From NCBI RefSeq assembly GCF_014649835.1, contig NZ_BMTU01000008.1, positions 62,001-126,000 on the forward strand: DNA of 64,000 bases, read 5' to 3'. A program made the position numbers and the translations under genes. Below the pieces are notes generated by a model. It did not search any database. It saw nothing but the letters and a program-made list of their open reading frames with translations, and was not told where the DNA came from. Position 1 is the first letter of the stretch. Each line of letters opens with the position of its first letter. Shown piece by piece: positions 35,504 to 43,101 of this stretch. This DNA is from Streptomyces pilosus. Its GTDB lineage: Bacteria > Actinomycetota > Actinomycetes > Streptomycetales > Streptomycetaceae.

Positions 35504-36007
35504 GTGGCCAGTCGAAGCGCAGACCCGAAGGACTCCCGCGAGTCCAAGAACGGCGGAGGTCCCCAGTTGGACGCCGTCTCCCTCGCCATCATCGAGCAGC
35601 TCCAGGAGGACGGCCGCCGGCCGTACGCCGCCATCGGCAAGGCCGTCGGTCTGTCGGAGGCGGCCGTGCGCCAGCGCGTCCAGAAGCTGCTCGACCAGGG
35701 CGTGATGCAGATCGTCGCCGTCACGGACCCGCTCACCGTGGGCTTCCGCCGGCAGGCGATGGTCGGGGTCAACGTCGAGGGCGACGTGGAGGCCGTGGCC
35801 GACGCGCTGACCGCCATGGACGAGTGCGAGTACGTGGTGATGACCGCGGGGTCCTTCGACCTCATGGTCGAGATCGTCTGCGAGGACGACGACCACCTCC
35901 TGGAGGTCATCAACCGGCGCATCCGTGCCGTCCCCGGAGTGCGTTCCACCGAGAGTTTCGTCTACCTCAAGCTCAAGAAGCAGACCTACATGTGGGGAAC
36001 CCGATAA
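35504..36007 (+). CDS. Lrp/AsnC-family transcriptional regulator
   Basis: This encodes about 167 residues with an N-terminal winged helix (DAVSLAIIEQLQEDGRRPY, helix-turn-helix about 35-60) and a C-terminal RAM ligand-binding domain (MVGVNVEGDVEAVAD onwards). Such regulators sense amino acids or amines. The start is GTG at 35504; the open frame extends 69 codons upstream without family similarity. The aminotransferase gene starts 2 bases after its stop, and the aldehyde dehydrogenase gene is divergent, so it most likely controls both. Confidence 0.9.
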   Translation: MASRSADPKDSRESKNGGGPQLDAVSLAIIEQLQEDGRRPYAAIGKAVGLSEAAVRQRVQKLLDQGVMQIVAVTDPLTVGFRRQAMVGVNVEGDVEAVADALTAMDECEYVVMTAGSFDLMVEIVCEDDDHLLEVINRRIRAVPGVRSTESFVYLKLKKQTYMWGTR

Positions 36008-36009
36008 CC

Positions 36010-37383
36010 GTGAGCACCGACCGCACCGAGGACCTCAGCAAGTCCGCGTACGACCACCTGTGGATGCACTTCACCCGCATGTCCTCGTACGAGAACTCCC
36101 CCGTGCCCACCATCGTCCGGGGCGAGGGCACCCACATCTACGACGACCGGGGCAGGCGCTACCTCGACGGCCTCGCGGGCCTGTTCGTGGTGCAGGCGGG
36201 CCACGGCCGCCAGGAACTCGCGGAGACCGCCTCCAAGCAGGCGCAGGAGCTGGCCTTCTTCCCCGTGTGGTCCTACGCCCACCCCAAGGCCGTCGAACTG
36301 GCCGAGCGGCTCGCGCACGAGGCCCCGGGCGACCTCAACAAGGTCTTCTTCACCACCGGCGGCGGTGAGGCGGTGGAGACCGCCTGGAAGCTCGCCAAGC
36401 AGTACTTCAAGCTCGTCGGCAAGCCCACCAAGCACAAGGTCATATCCCGCGCGGTGGCCTACCACGGCACCCCGCAGGGCGCCCTGTCCATCACGGGCCT
36501 GCCGGCCCTGAAGGCCCCCTTCGAGCCGCTCGTCCCGGGCGCGCACAAGGTGCCCAACACCAACTTCTACCGGGCTCCGATCCACGGCGACGACCCGGAG
36601 GCGTTCGGCCGCTGGGCCGCCGACCAGATCGAGCAGCAGATCCTCTTCGAGGGCCCCGACACGGTCGCCGCGGTCTTCCTGGAGCCGGTGCAGAACGCGG
36701 GCGGCTGCTTCCCGCCCCCGCCCGGCTACTTCCAGCGGGTGCGCGAGATCTGCGACCAGTACGACGTGCTGCTCGTCTCCGACGAGGTCATCTGCGCCTT
36801 CGGCCGCCTCGGCACCACGTTCGCCTGCGACAAGTTCGGCTACGTCCCGGACATGATCACCTGCGCCAAGGGCATGACCTCGGGCTACTCCCCGATCGGC
36901 GCGTGCATCGTCTCCGACCGGCTGGCCGAGCCGTTCTACAAGGGCGACAACACCTTCCTGCACGGCTACACCTTCGGCGGCCACCCGGTCTCCGCTGCGG
37001 TCGGCATCGCCAACCTCGACCTGTTCGAGCGCGAGGGCCTGAACCAGCACGTGCTGGACAACGAGGGCGCCTTCCGCGCCACCCTGGAGAAGCTCCACGA
37101 CCTGCCCATCGTCGGCGACGTCCGCGGCAACGGCTTCTTCTACGGGATCGAACTGGTCAAGGACAAGAACACCAAGGAGTCCTTCGACGCCGACGAGACC
37201 GAGCGCGTCCTGTACGGCTTCCTGTCGAAGAAGCTCTTCGAGAACGGCCTGTACTGCCGGGCCGACGACCGGGGCGACCCGGTCGTCCAGCTCGCCCCGC
37301 CGCTGATCTCCGACCAGTCGACCTTCGACGAGATCGAGCAGATCCTGCGCGCGACCCTCTCGGAGGCGTGGACCAAGCTGTAG
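36010..37383 (+). CDS. Class III aminotransferase, putrescine aminotransferase-like
   Basis: This encodes a 457-residue aminotransferase. The pyridoxal phosphate lysine is K287 in TCAKGMTSGY; the cofactor motifs FFTTGGGEAVETAWK and VSDEVICAFGR are intact. The closest known types are putrescine/spermidine-pyruvate and beta-alanine-pyruvate transaminases. With the divergent aldehyde dehydrogenase it would convert putrescine to GABA, which gabT can then use. The GTG start lies 2 bases after the regulator stop. Confidence 0.9.
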   Translation: MSTDRTEDLSKSAYDHLWMHFTRMSSYENSPVPTIVRGEGTHIYDDRGRRYLDGLAGLFVVQAGHGRQELAETASKQAQELAFFPVWSYAHPKAVELAERLAHEAPGDLNKVFFTTGGGEAVETAWKLAKQYFKLVGKPTKHKVISRAVAYHGTPQGALSITGLPALKAPFEPLVPGAHKVPNTNFYRAPIHGDDPEAFGRWAADQIEQQILFEGPDTVAAVFLEPVQNAGGCFPPPPGYFQRVREICDQYDVLLVSDEVICAFGRLGTTFACDKFGYVPDMITCAKGMTSGYSPIGACIVSDRLAEPFYKGDNTFLHGYTFGGHPVSAAVGIANLDLFEREGLNQHVLDNEGAFRATLEKLHDLPIVGDVRGNGFFYGIELVKDKNTKESFDADETERVLYGFLSKKLFENGLYCRADDRGDPVVQLAPPLISDQSTFDEIEQILRATLSEAWTKL

Positions 37384-37433
37384 TCCCGTTGCTCCGTCCG
37401 GGTTTCCGATCTTCCTTCTGGATGATCAACACC

Positions 37434-37478
37434 GGCCCCGGTGCCCCCCGTTCGAGTGAGAAACGGCGGCCCGGGGCC
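37434..37478 (+). terminator. Terminator after the aminotransferase gene
   Basis: An outer 8-bp stem (GGCCCCGG with CCGGGGCC) encloses an inner CCGTT/AACGG stem. It follows the aminotransferase stop by 50 bases and precedes the ABC ATPase gene. Confidence 0.6.
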
Positions 37479-37609
37479 GCGTGCTGTCCGGCCTCCCGCC
37501 GCGGCCTGCCTAGCGTGCCTGTGACCGATCGGCCACGCCTTCGTTCCCCCGGACGGGGGACATTCCCGCATCGCGCACGGCATTTCCGATCCGAACCGAG
37601 GTGTACGCC

Positions 37610-38359
37610 ATGGTGGCCCCACCGGACAACGACGTGCTCTGGGCGCGCGCCCTGCACTTCCGGCACGACGACGGCTCGCCCGGCCTGAGCGGGGTCTCGC
37701 TCGGCGTCCGGGAGGGCGAGATCCTCGCGGTCGGCGGTCCGCGCGGCAGCGGCAAGACGACCCTGCTGCGCTGCCTGTCCGGCCTGCTGCCCGCCAGGAG
37801 CGGCGAGGTCTGGTTCAACAGCGTGCCCGTGCACACCATGGGCCCGGCCGCCCGGGAGAGGCTGCGCCGGGAGCGCTTCGGCTGGATCGACCCGGTCCCG
37901 CTGCTCGTGGCGGAGCTGAACGTGTGGGAGAACGCCGCCCTGCCCCTGATGCTGCGCGGCACCGGCCGGCGCCGCGCCAAGACGGCCGCCCTGGAGTGGC
38001 TGGAGCGCCTGGACATCGGGGACAGGGCCCGCAGGCACCCGGTGGAGCTGACGCACGCGGAGCGGCAGCGGGTGTGCATCGCCCGGGCCCTCGCCCCGGC
38101 GCCCTCGGTGCTGTTCGCCGACGAGCCCACCGCCCCGCTGCACCGGGTCGACCGCGCGCACGTCCTGCGCACGCTCACCACCGCGGCCCGCTCGCACGGC
38201 ATCACCGTGGTCCTCGCGACGCACGACGCGCACACCGCCGCCCTGGCCGACCGCACCGTGTCGCTGCTCGACGGGCGGCGCGTGCGCACCCTCCACCTGC
38301 CGCCGGTTCCCGGTGCGGCCGAGACGGAAGGCCGGGCGACGTGCTCGCTCTCCGTCTGA
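37610..38359 (+). CDS. ABC transporter ATP-binding protein with degenerate motifs
   Basis: This encodes a 249-residue ABC ATPase of the LolD/MacB type. Walker A GPRGSGKT (43-50), Walker B LFADEP with E172 and the H-loop H205 (LATHDAH) are intact. The signature is LTHAE (147-151) instead of LSGGQ, the Q-loop glutamine is replaced (GWIDPV, D94), and the D-loop reads APLHRVD. The ATG at 37610 has GAGG at the right distance; the GTG at 37601 is less suited. Its 3' end overlaps the membrane partner gene by 19 bases. Export or a non-transport role are both possible. Confidence 0.87.
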   Translation: MVAPPDNDVLWARALHFRHDDGSPGLSGVSLGVREGEILAVGGPRGSGKTTLLRCLSGLLPARSGEVWFNSVPVHTMGPAARERLRRERFGWIDPVPLLVAELNVWENAALPLMLRGTGRRRAKTAALEWLERLDIGDRARRHPVELTHAERQRVCIARALAPAPSVLFADEPTAPLHRVDRAHVLRTLTTAARSHGITVVLATHDAHTAALADRTVSLLDGRRVRTLHLPPVPGAAETEGRATCSLSV

Positions 38360-39702
38360 GCCTCGGCGCCCACCCCGCCGTCCAGCTGCGCCGGTTCCTC
38401 GTCGCGGCCGCGTCGGCCGGCACGGGCTTCCTGCTGCTGAGCGCCCTCGGCCACGCCCTGGCCCACCCGGAGCCGTCCGTCTCGGCCCTCCGGCTGGCCT
38501 GGTGCACCGCCCCGCTCGCGGCCACGGTGTACTTCGCGGTCGCCGTCGCCCGCACCGATCCGGCCACCCGTCCCCGCCCCGGCCTGTCGGCGGTCGGCCT
38601 CGGCCCCGTCCGGCTGATGGCGGTCTCCGCGGCCACCACGGCGGCGTCCTGTCTGCTCGGCTCGGCGCTGGCCCTGCTGGTCTTCCTCGCGCTGCGGGGC
38701 GACCTCACCGCACTGCCCTTCGACGGCGCCGGGACGGACTTCCTCGCGGCCGGCCGGCCGCTCCCGCTGCCGGCCGCGCTGACGCTGCTGGCCCTGGTGC
38801 CGGTGAGCGCGTCGGCGGCGGTCGCGGTGGCGCTGCGGCCGCGCGAGCCGGTGACGGGCGCGCCCCGTCCGCCCCGCGCCTACGGCCGGTTCGGCGCGTA
38901 CCGGCGCACGCCGGCGCTGGAGTCCTTCGGGGCCTACGGGCGCTTCGGCAAGCAGTTCGGGCCGTCGGCACGCGGCCGGCGCGCCACCGGGGCGGCGCGG
39001 GAGCAGGAGGGCGCGGCGGGCGCGGCCGAGGGCGCCGCCGCGGCCGACGCCTCGTCACCCGGGGTGGCCGACGCCCCCGCGCCCGGGGCTCCCGCCGACG
39101 CCCCGCCCGACGTGCCGCGGACCGTCCCCTCCGGGCTGCCCTGGGGCATCACGGTGCTGGCGGTGGGGCTGGCCGTGGAAGCCTTCGCCAGCCGTCCGGG
39201 CCCCGGCTCGCCGGGCGACCGGCCGGCCGCGCTGCTCGGACTGGCCCTGGCCTGCGTCGGGCTCGCCCTCGCCGGTCCCGGCCTCACGCACCTGTGCGGC
39301 CGGCTGCTCCAGACGATCCGCCCGGGGGCCCTGCGGCTGCTGGCCGGGCGGGTGCTGATGACGGAGGCCACGCGCATCGGGCGCCCGCTGGGGGTGGTCT
39401 GCGCGGTGATGTCGGCCGCGTACGCCATGGCCGCGCTGCACGACCGCGAGGACACGTCGTCCGCTCCGCTGGTCGCGCTCGGGGTGCTGCTGGTGGCCGG
39501 CTGCACGGTGGCCACCCTGCTGACGGCCGCCGTGGAGTCCCGGCAGGCCCGCGCCGACACCACCGCCGCGCTCCGGCGCCTCGGGGCACCCGCGGTGACC
39601 CTGCGCAGAGCGGCCGCGCTCCGCGCGGGAGCCCTGCTCGCCCTGTTCGGGCCACTGTCACTGCTCGTGGCCGAACTGTCGACGTGGCCGCTGACCGGCT
39701 GA
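38341..39702 (+). CDS. ABC permease-like membrane protein
   Basis: This encodes 453 residues with about eight hydrophobic segments in two groups (residues 15-165 and 265-450), separated by a hydrophilic loop rich in Ala and Pro. The loop contains a repeated aromatic motif (AYGRFGAYR and GAYGRFGKQFG). The arrangement resembles a MacB/FtsX-type permease, although no clear FtsX signature is seen. The GTG start at 38341 overlaps the ATPase gene by 19 bases, so the two form one unit. The substrate is unknown. Confidence 0.82.
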   Translation: MLALRLSLGAHPAVQLRRFLVAAASAGTGFLLLSALGHALAHPEPSVSALRLAWCTAPLAATVYFAVAVARTDPATRPRPGLSAVGLGPVRLMAVSAATTAASCLLGSALALLVFLALRGDLTALPFDGAGTDFLAAGRPLPLPAALTLLALVPVSASAAVAVALRPREPVTGAPRPPRAYGRFGAYRRTPALESFGAYGRFGKQFGPSARGRRATGAAREQEGAAGAAEGAAAADASSPGVADAPAPGAPADAPPDVPRTVPSGLPWGITVLAVGLAVEAFASRPGPGSPGDRPAALLGLALACVGLALAGPGLTHLCGRLLQTIRPGALRLLAGRVLMTEATRIGRPLGVVCAVMSAAYAMAALHDREDTSSAPLVALGVLLVAGCTVATLLTAAVESRQARADTTAALRRLGAPAVTLRRAAALRAGALLALFGPLSLLVAELSTWPLTG

Positions 39703-39833
39703 CCGACGCCCGGCGCACCCCCGGGAACCGGACAGGAGTCCGGCCGGAAATGATCCCCGGCGGCCGATGAGTTCCGCCGGGGACGCCGGTCTACCCCCAC
39801 GAACGCCACGGAACCGAACGGGAGAGGCCCCCC

Positions 39834-40241
39834 ATGTACCAGCAGATGATCTTCGTGAACCTGCCCGTCGCCGACCTCGACGCCTCGAAGAAGTTCTTCA
39901 CCGAGCTCGGCTACTCGATCAACCCGCAGTTCAGCGACGAGAACACCGCCTCCGTCGTGATCAGCGACACGATCATCGCGATGCTCCTGACCCGGCAGAA
40001 GTACGCGCAGTTCACGAAGAAGGAGATCGTGGACGCCACGAAGAGCAGCGAGGTGCTGCTGGCGCTGAGCGCCGAGAGCCGCGAGAAGGTCGACGAGCTG
40101 GTGGAGAAGGCACTGGCCGCGGGCGGGTCGACCGCCGGCGAGACGCAGGACCTCGGCTTCATGTACGGCCGCTCCTTCGACGACCTCGACGGCCACACCT
40201 GGGAGGTCGCGTGGATGGACCCGGCCGCCCTGGAGGGCTGA
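39834..40241 (+). CDS. VOC (glyoxalase-fold) family protein
   Basis: This encodes a 135-residue VOC-fold protein (IFVNLPVADLDASKKFFTELGY at the start and DLDGHTWEVAWMDP at the end). The fold usually binds a metal through one acid and histidines; the final E in TWEVAW is in the expected place. Similar proteins are annotated as extradiol dioxygenase-like or glyoxalase-like, and the function is not known. The ribosome site GGAGAGG is good. Confidence 0.87.
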   Translation: MYQQMIFVNLPVADLDASKKFFTELGYSINPQFSDENTASVVISDTIIAMLLTRQKYAQFTKKEIVDATKSSEVLLALSAESREKVDELVEKALAAGGSTAGETQDLGFMYGRSFDDLDGHTWEVAWMDPAALEG

Positions 40242-40256
40242 CGAACAGCGGGATCC

Positions 40257-40290
40257 GGCGGGGACGGGCACACGGCGGCCCGTCCCCGCC
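40257..40290 (+). terminator. Terminator after the VOC gene
   Basis: A perfect 13-bp stem (GGCGGGGACGGGC) with an 8-base loop lies 16 bases after the stop. Confidence 0.85.
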
Positions 40291-40376
40291 CGGTGTCGCG
40301 GGAGGCGTCCGGCGGCGTTGAAACGTCCGGGTGGTTAATGAGTAGGCAAAGCCCGAGCCTGCGATCGGCATATGCG

Positions 40377-40404
40377 TTGACACTACTTATGCGTCGCTTA
40401 TAGA
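40377..40404 (+). promoter_or_regulatory. Near-consensus housekeeping promoter of the LAETG protein gene
   Basis: A perfect TTGACA (40377-40382) is followed after 16 bases by TATAGA (40399-40404). So close a match to the housekeeping consensus is rare in Streptomyces. The predicted transcript start near 40411 leaves a leader of about 75 bases before the GTG at 40485. Confidence 0.8.
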
Positions 40405-40484
40405 TCTGGGAGCCTCACGGGAGTGCTGATTCTCCGTCACCACTCCCTCAACCCCCCGCATTTACGCATCCCGTAAGGACAAAC

Positions 40485-41192
40485 GTGGCAGTTCTGTCCG
40501 TATCCCGCCGCACCGTCACGCGCGCCGCGCGCGCCCTCGGTGTCGTCTCCGCGTCCGCCGCGCTCACGCTCGGCATCGCCGGCAGCGCGGCGGCGTGCAA
40601 CATCAACGAGTTCTCGGCCGAGGCCAAGTGCGTTGGTGACAACGGTGTCATCACCGTCACCGACGTGGACCCGGCCGGCGTCCCGGCGACCGTCAGCGTG
40701 TTCCTCCAGAACAACGGCGCCGACCTGCAGAAGATCGGCGAGCAGGTGGTCAGGGGCACCCGCGAGGGCACCACCATCACCTTCGAGGAGGACTGGAAGC
40801 CGAACGCCGAGTACCGCATCCACGTCAAGGCGACGCCGTACGTCGACGAGGACATCAAGCCGAACCTGACCACCCCGGCGACGCCCTGCAAGACCGGCGA
40901 GGAGCCCCCGGCACCCGAGGAGCCCGAGCCCACCCCGTCGCAGTCCTCCTCCGCCCCGGCGGAGGAGCCCGGCACCCCCTCCCCCTCCCCGTCGGCGTCC
41001 GGGAGCGGCGGCACCCCGCCCGCGGACACCTCGGGCAACGTGCCCTCCCCGGCCGGTGAGTCGAACCTCGCCGAGACCGGCGCGAACTCCAACACCGGCC
41101 TGATCGTCGGTGCCGCCGCCGCTCTGGTCGCGGTCGGCGGGGGCGCCGTCTTCTACGGCATGCGCCGCCGCGGAACGAACAGCGAGCGCTGA
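40485..41192 (+). CDS. Sortase-anchored cell-wall protein (LAETG motif)
   Basis: This encodes 235 residues. A signal peptide ([22 protein letters not shown]) is followed by an all-beta domain of about 90 residues with two cysteines (AACNI and AKCVG) and a third near its end (TPCKTG). Then comes a Pro/Ser/Glu-rich spacer, the sorting motif LAETG (195-199), one hydrophobic helix and the charged tail RRRGTNSER. Streptomyces class E sortases recognise LAXTG, so it should be bound to peptidoglycan. The GTG start has AAGGA at 6 bases. The exposed domain is not recognised. Confidence 0.9.
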   Translation: MAVLSVSRRTVTRAARALGVVSASAALTLGIAGSAAACNINEFSAEAKCVGDNGVITVTDVDPAGVPATVSVFLQNNGADLQKIGEQVVRGTREGTTITFEEDWKPNAEYRIHVKATPYVDEDIKPNLTTPATPCKTGEEPPAPEEPEPTPSQSSSAPAEEPGTPSPSPSASGSGGTPPADTSGNVPSPAGESNLAETGANSNTGLIVGAAAALVAVGGGAVFYGMRRRGTNSER

Positions 41193-41211
41193 CGCCTCAC
41201 GGACACACGGG

Positions 41212-41239
41212 CGGCCCGTCCCCTCACGGGGGCGGGCCG
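41212..41239. terminator. Bidirectional terminator between LAETG protein and MDMPI genes
   Basis: The stem CGGCCCGTCCCC pairs with GGGGGCGGGCCG (one mismatch) around the loop TCAC. It lies between two convergent genes. Confidence 0.82.
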
Positions 41240-41258
41240 TTCGCGTCGCCCGGGCCGG

Positions 41259-42056
41259 TCAGCCGAACGTCGCCCGCTTCAGCCACGCCTCCAGCAGCTC
41301 CCGTTCCCCGAGCACCTCCACCTCCGGCGCGTCCAGCGGCAGGCGCCGGTAGAAGGCGAGGAGCACGGAGGTGAGCGGGCCGCGCAGGGCGACCGTGGCC
41401 TTCTCGTGTCCGCGGCGCCAGGAGACACCGTCCTCGGTGAGCTCGATCAGCCACTCGGCGTCCAGTTCCGGCCCGGTGTCCGTGGCGTGCAGGTGAAGGG
41501 TGCGCCGCGGGCCGCGCAGTTCGTGCACCTCGTCCTCCGGCTGCGTCCGCTGCGCCCACTCCACGATCTCCAGCCACTCGTCGATCGCGTCGGCGGCGGC
41601 GTCGGGCGCGACCTCGAAGGGCAGCCCGGCGGCGAGGGTCGCGTCCGCGCGGTGCACGATCAGCTCGTGCGTCATGCGGCGGGCCCAGAACCCGGCGTTG
41701 CCGATCCCCGCCCAGCTCCACACCCCGGCGTCCGGACCGGCGTCCCGCAGCGCGCCGACGATCAGCTCGCCGGACTCCGCCAGCCACGCGTCCAGCGCGC
41801 CGGGATCGCCCCACGCCTCCGGCCCGCCGAACCCCGGCACCCGCTCCTCGGGGACCTCGTCCTCGGCCCCGGTGCGCACCATCAGCGCCGCCCAGCGCAC
41901 CGCGCCGCCGACATGGCGTACGAGGTCCTCCAGGGACCAGTCGGGCGTGGTGGGCACCGTGCGGGACAGATCGGCGCCGGAGGTCACCACCGCGCGCAAC
42001 TGCTCCGTCTGGTGGGCGATCTCCTGGCAGTAACGGTCGTGCGTGAGTCGGGTCAT
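41259..42056 (-). CDS. Maleylpyruvate isomerase-like mycothiol-dependent protein
   Basis: This encodes a 265-residue protein with the DinB/MDMPI four-helix domain (LRAVVTSGADLSRTVPTTPDWSLEDLVRHVGG) and a smaller C-terminal domain. Metal-ligand histidines are expected at VRHVGG and in the MTHELIVHRADA motif. Members use mycothiol to isomerise or detoxify substrates; the substrate here is unknown. The start is ATG 42056, with AGGG at 8 bases; the GTG at 42065 would add three residues. Confidence 0.85.
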   Translation of the reverse strand: MTRLTHDRYCQEIAHQTEQLRAVVTSGADLSRTVPTTPDWSLEDLVRHVGGAVRWAALMVRTGAEDEVPEERVPGFGGPEAWGDPGALDAWLAESGELIVGALRDAGPDAGVWSWAGIGNAGFWARRMTHELIVHRADATLAAGLPFEVAPDAAADAIDEWLEIVEWAQRTQPEDEVHELRGPRRTLHLHATDTGPELDAEWLIELTEDGVSWRRGHEKATVALRGPLTSVLLAFYRRLPLDAPEVEVLGERELLEAWLKRATFG

Positions 42057-42081
42057 GGCGCTCACCCTAGGCAGGCGGCGG

Positions 42082-43101
42082 TCATCCGAGCACGGCGATT
42101 TCCGCCTCGTCGAACTCCACCCCGACCTCGTCCCCGACCTCCGGCGCCGACCTGAGCGCGCAGGCCGCCTCCAGGAGCGGGGCGTCCTCGGGCCGGAGGC
42201 GCACGGCGACATGGGTGCCCCGGAAGGTGCGCGCGGCCACCGTGCAGCGCAGGCCCTCGTCGGCCGGGACCAGTCGGACACCGGCCGGCCGGACCAGCAG
42301 CGTCCGGGTGCCCCGCGGGGCGCCGTCCGGCACGGGCACCTTGCCCCAGGGGGTCACGGCGACCCCGTCCGCCACCGTCGCCCCGACGACGTTCTCGAAG
42401 CCGAGGAAGCGGGCCACGAAGGCGTCGGCCGGCCGCTGCCACACCTCGAGTGGCGTACCGGACTGGGCGATCCGCCCGTCCCGCATCACCACGACCCGGT
42501 CGGCCAGGGCGAACGCCTCCCCCTGGTCGTGCGTCACCGCGAGCACGGTGGTGCCCAGCCGGCCGAAGAGCTCCCGCAGTTCGACGACGAGCCGCTCCCG
42601 CAGCGAGCGGTCGAGCTGGCCGAGCGGCTCGTCCAGCATCAGCAGCCGGGGGCTGGGAGCGAGGGCACGGGCCAGCGCGACGCGCTGCTGCTCGCCGCCG
42701 GAGAGCGCGGCGACGGCCCGCCCGGCCGCCCCCGGCAGCCCCACGAGGTCCAGCAACTCCCGCACCCGTCTGCTCTGTTCGTCCCGTGCCGCGCCGTGCA
42801 TGCGCAGCCCGAAGGCCACGTTGCCGCCCACGTCACGCTGCGGGAACAGCTGGTGGTCCTGGAACATCAGCCCGACGCCGCGCTTGTGCGCGGGCACGCC
42901 CGCCTGGTCGCGCCCGTCGAGCAGGATCCGCCCGGAGTCGAGCGGCTGGAGCCCGGCCACCGCCCGCAGCAGGGTCGACTTGCCGCTGCCGCTGGGTCCC
43001 AGCACGCACACGATCTCGTGCTCGGCGACGCCCAGGCCCACGCCGTCCAGCACCGCCCGTCCGCCGAAGCGGACGGTCGCCGACTCCAGGTTCAGCAGCA
43101 T
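42082..43101 (-). CDS. thiQ: Thiamine-type ABC transporter ATP-binding protein
   Basis: This encodes a 339-residue ABC ATPase. It has Walker A GPSGSGKS (35-42), signature LSGGEQQRV, Walker B LMLDEP and a C-terminal domain after residue 240. It is longer than E. coli ThiQ, mainly by this C-terminal regulatory-type domain. The ATG abuts the stop of the permease gene. It is the third gene of the TPP riboswitch operon, so thiamine or a precursor is the likely cargo. Confidence 0.9.
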   Translation of the reverse strand: MLLNLESATVRFGGRAVLDGVGLGVAEHEIVCVLGPSGSGKSTLLRAVAGLQPLDSGRILLDGRDQAGVPAHKRGVGLMFQDHQLFPQRDVGGNVAFGLRMHGAARDEQSRRVRELLDLVGLPGAAGRAVAALSGGEQQRVALARALAPSPRLLMLDEPLGQLDRSLRERLVVELRELFGRLGTTVLAVTHDQGEAFALADRVVVMRDGRIAQSGTPLEVWQRPADAFVARFLGFENVVGATVADGVAVTPWGKVPVPDGAPRGTRTLLVRPAGVRLVPADEGLRCTVAARTFRGTHVAVRLRPEDAPLLEAACALRSAPEVGDEVGVEFDEAEIAVLG

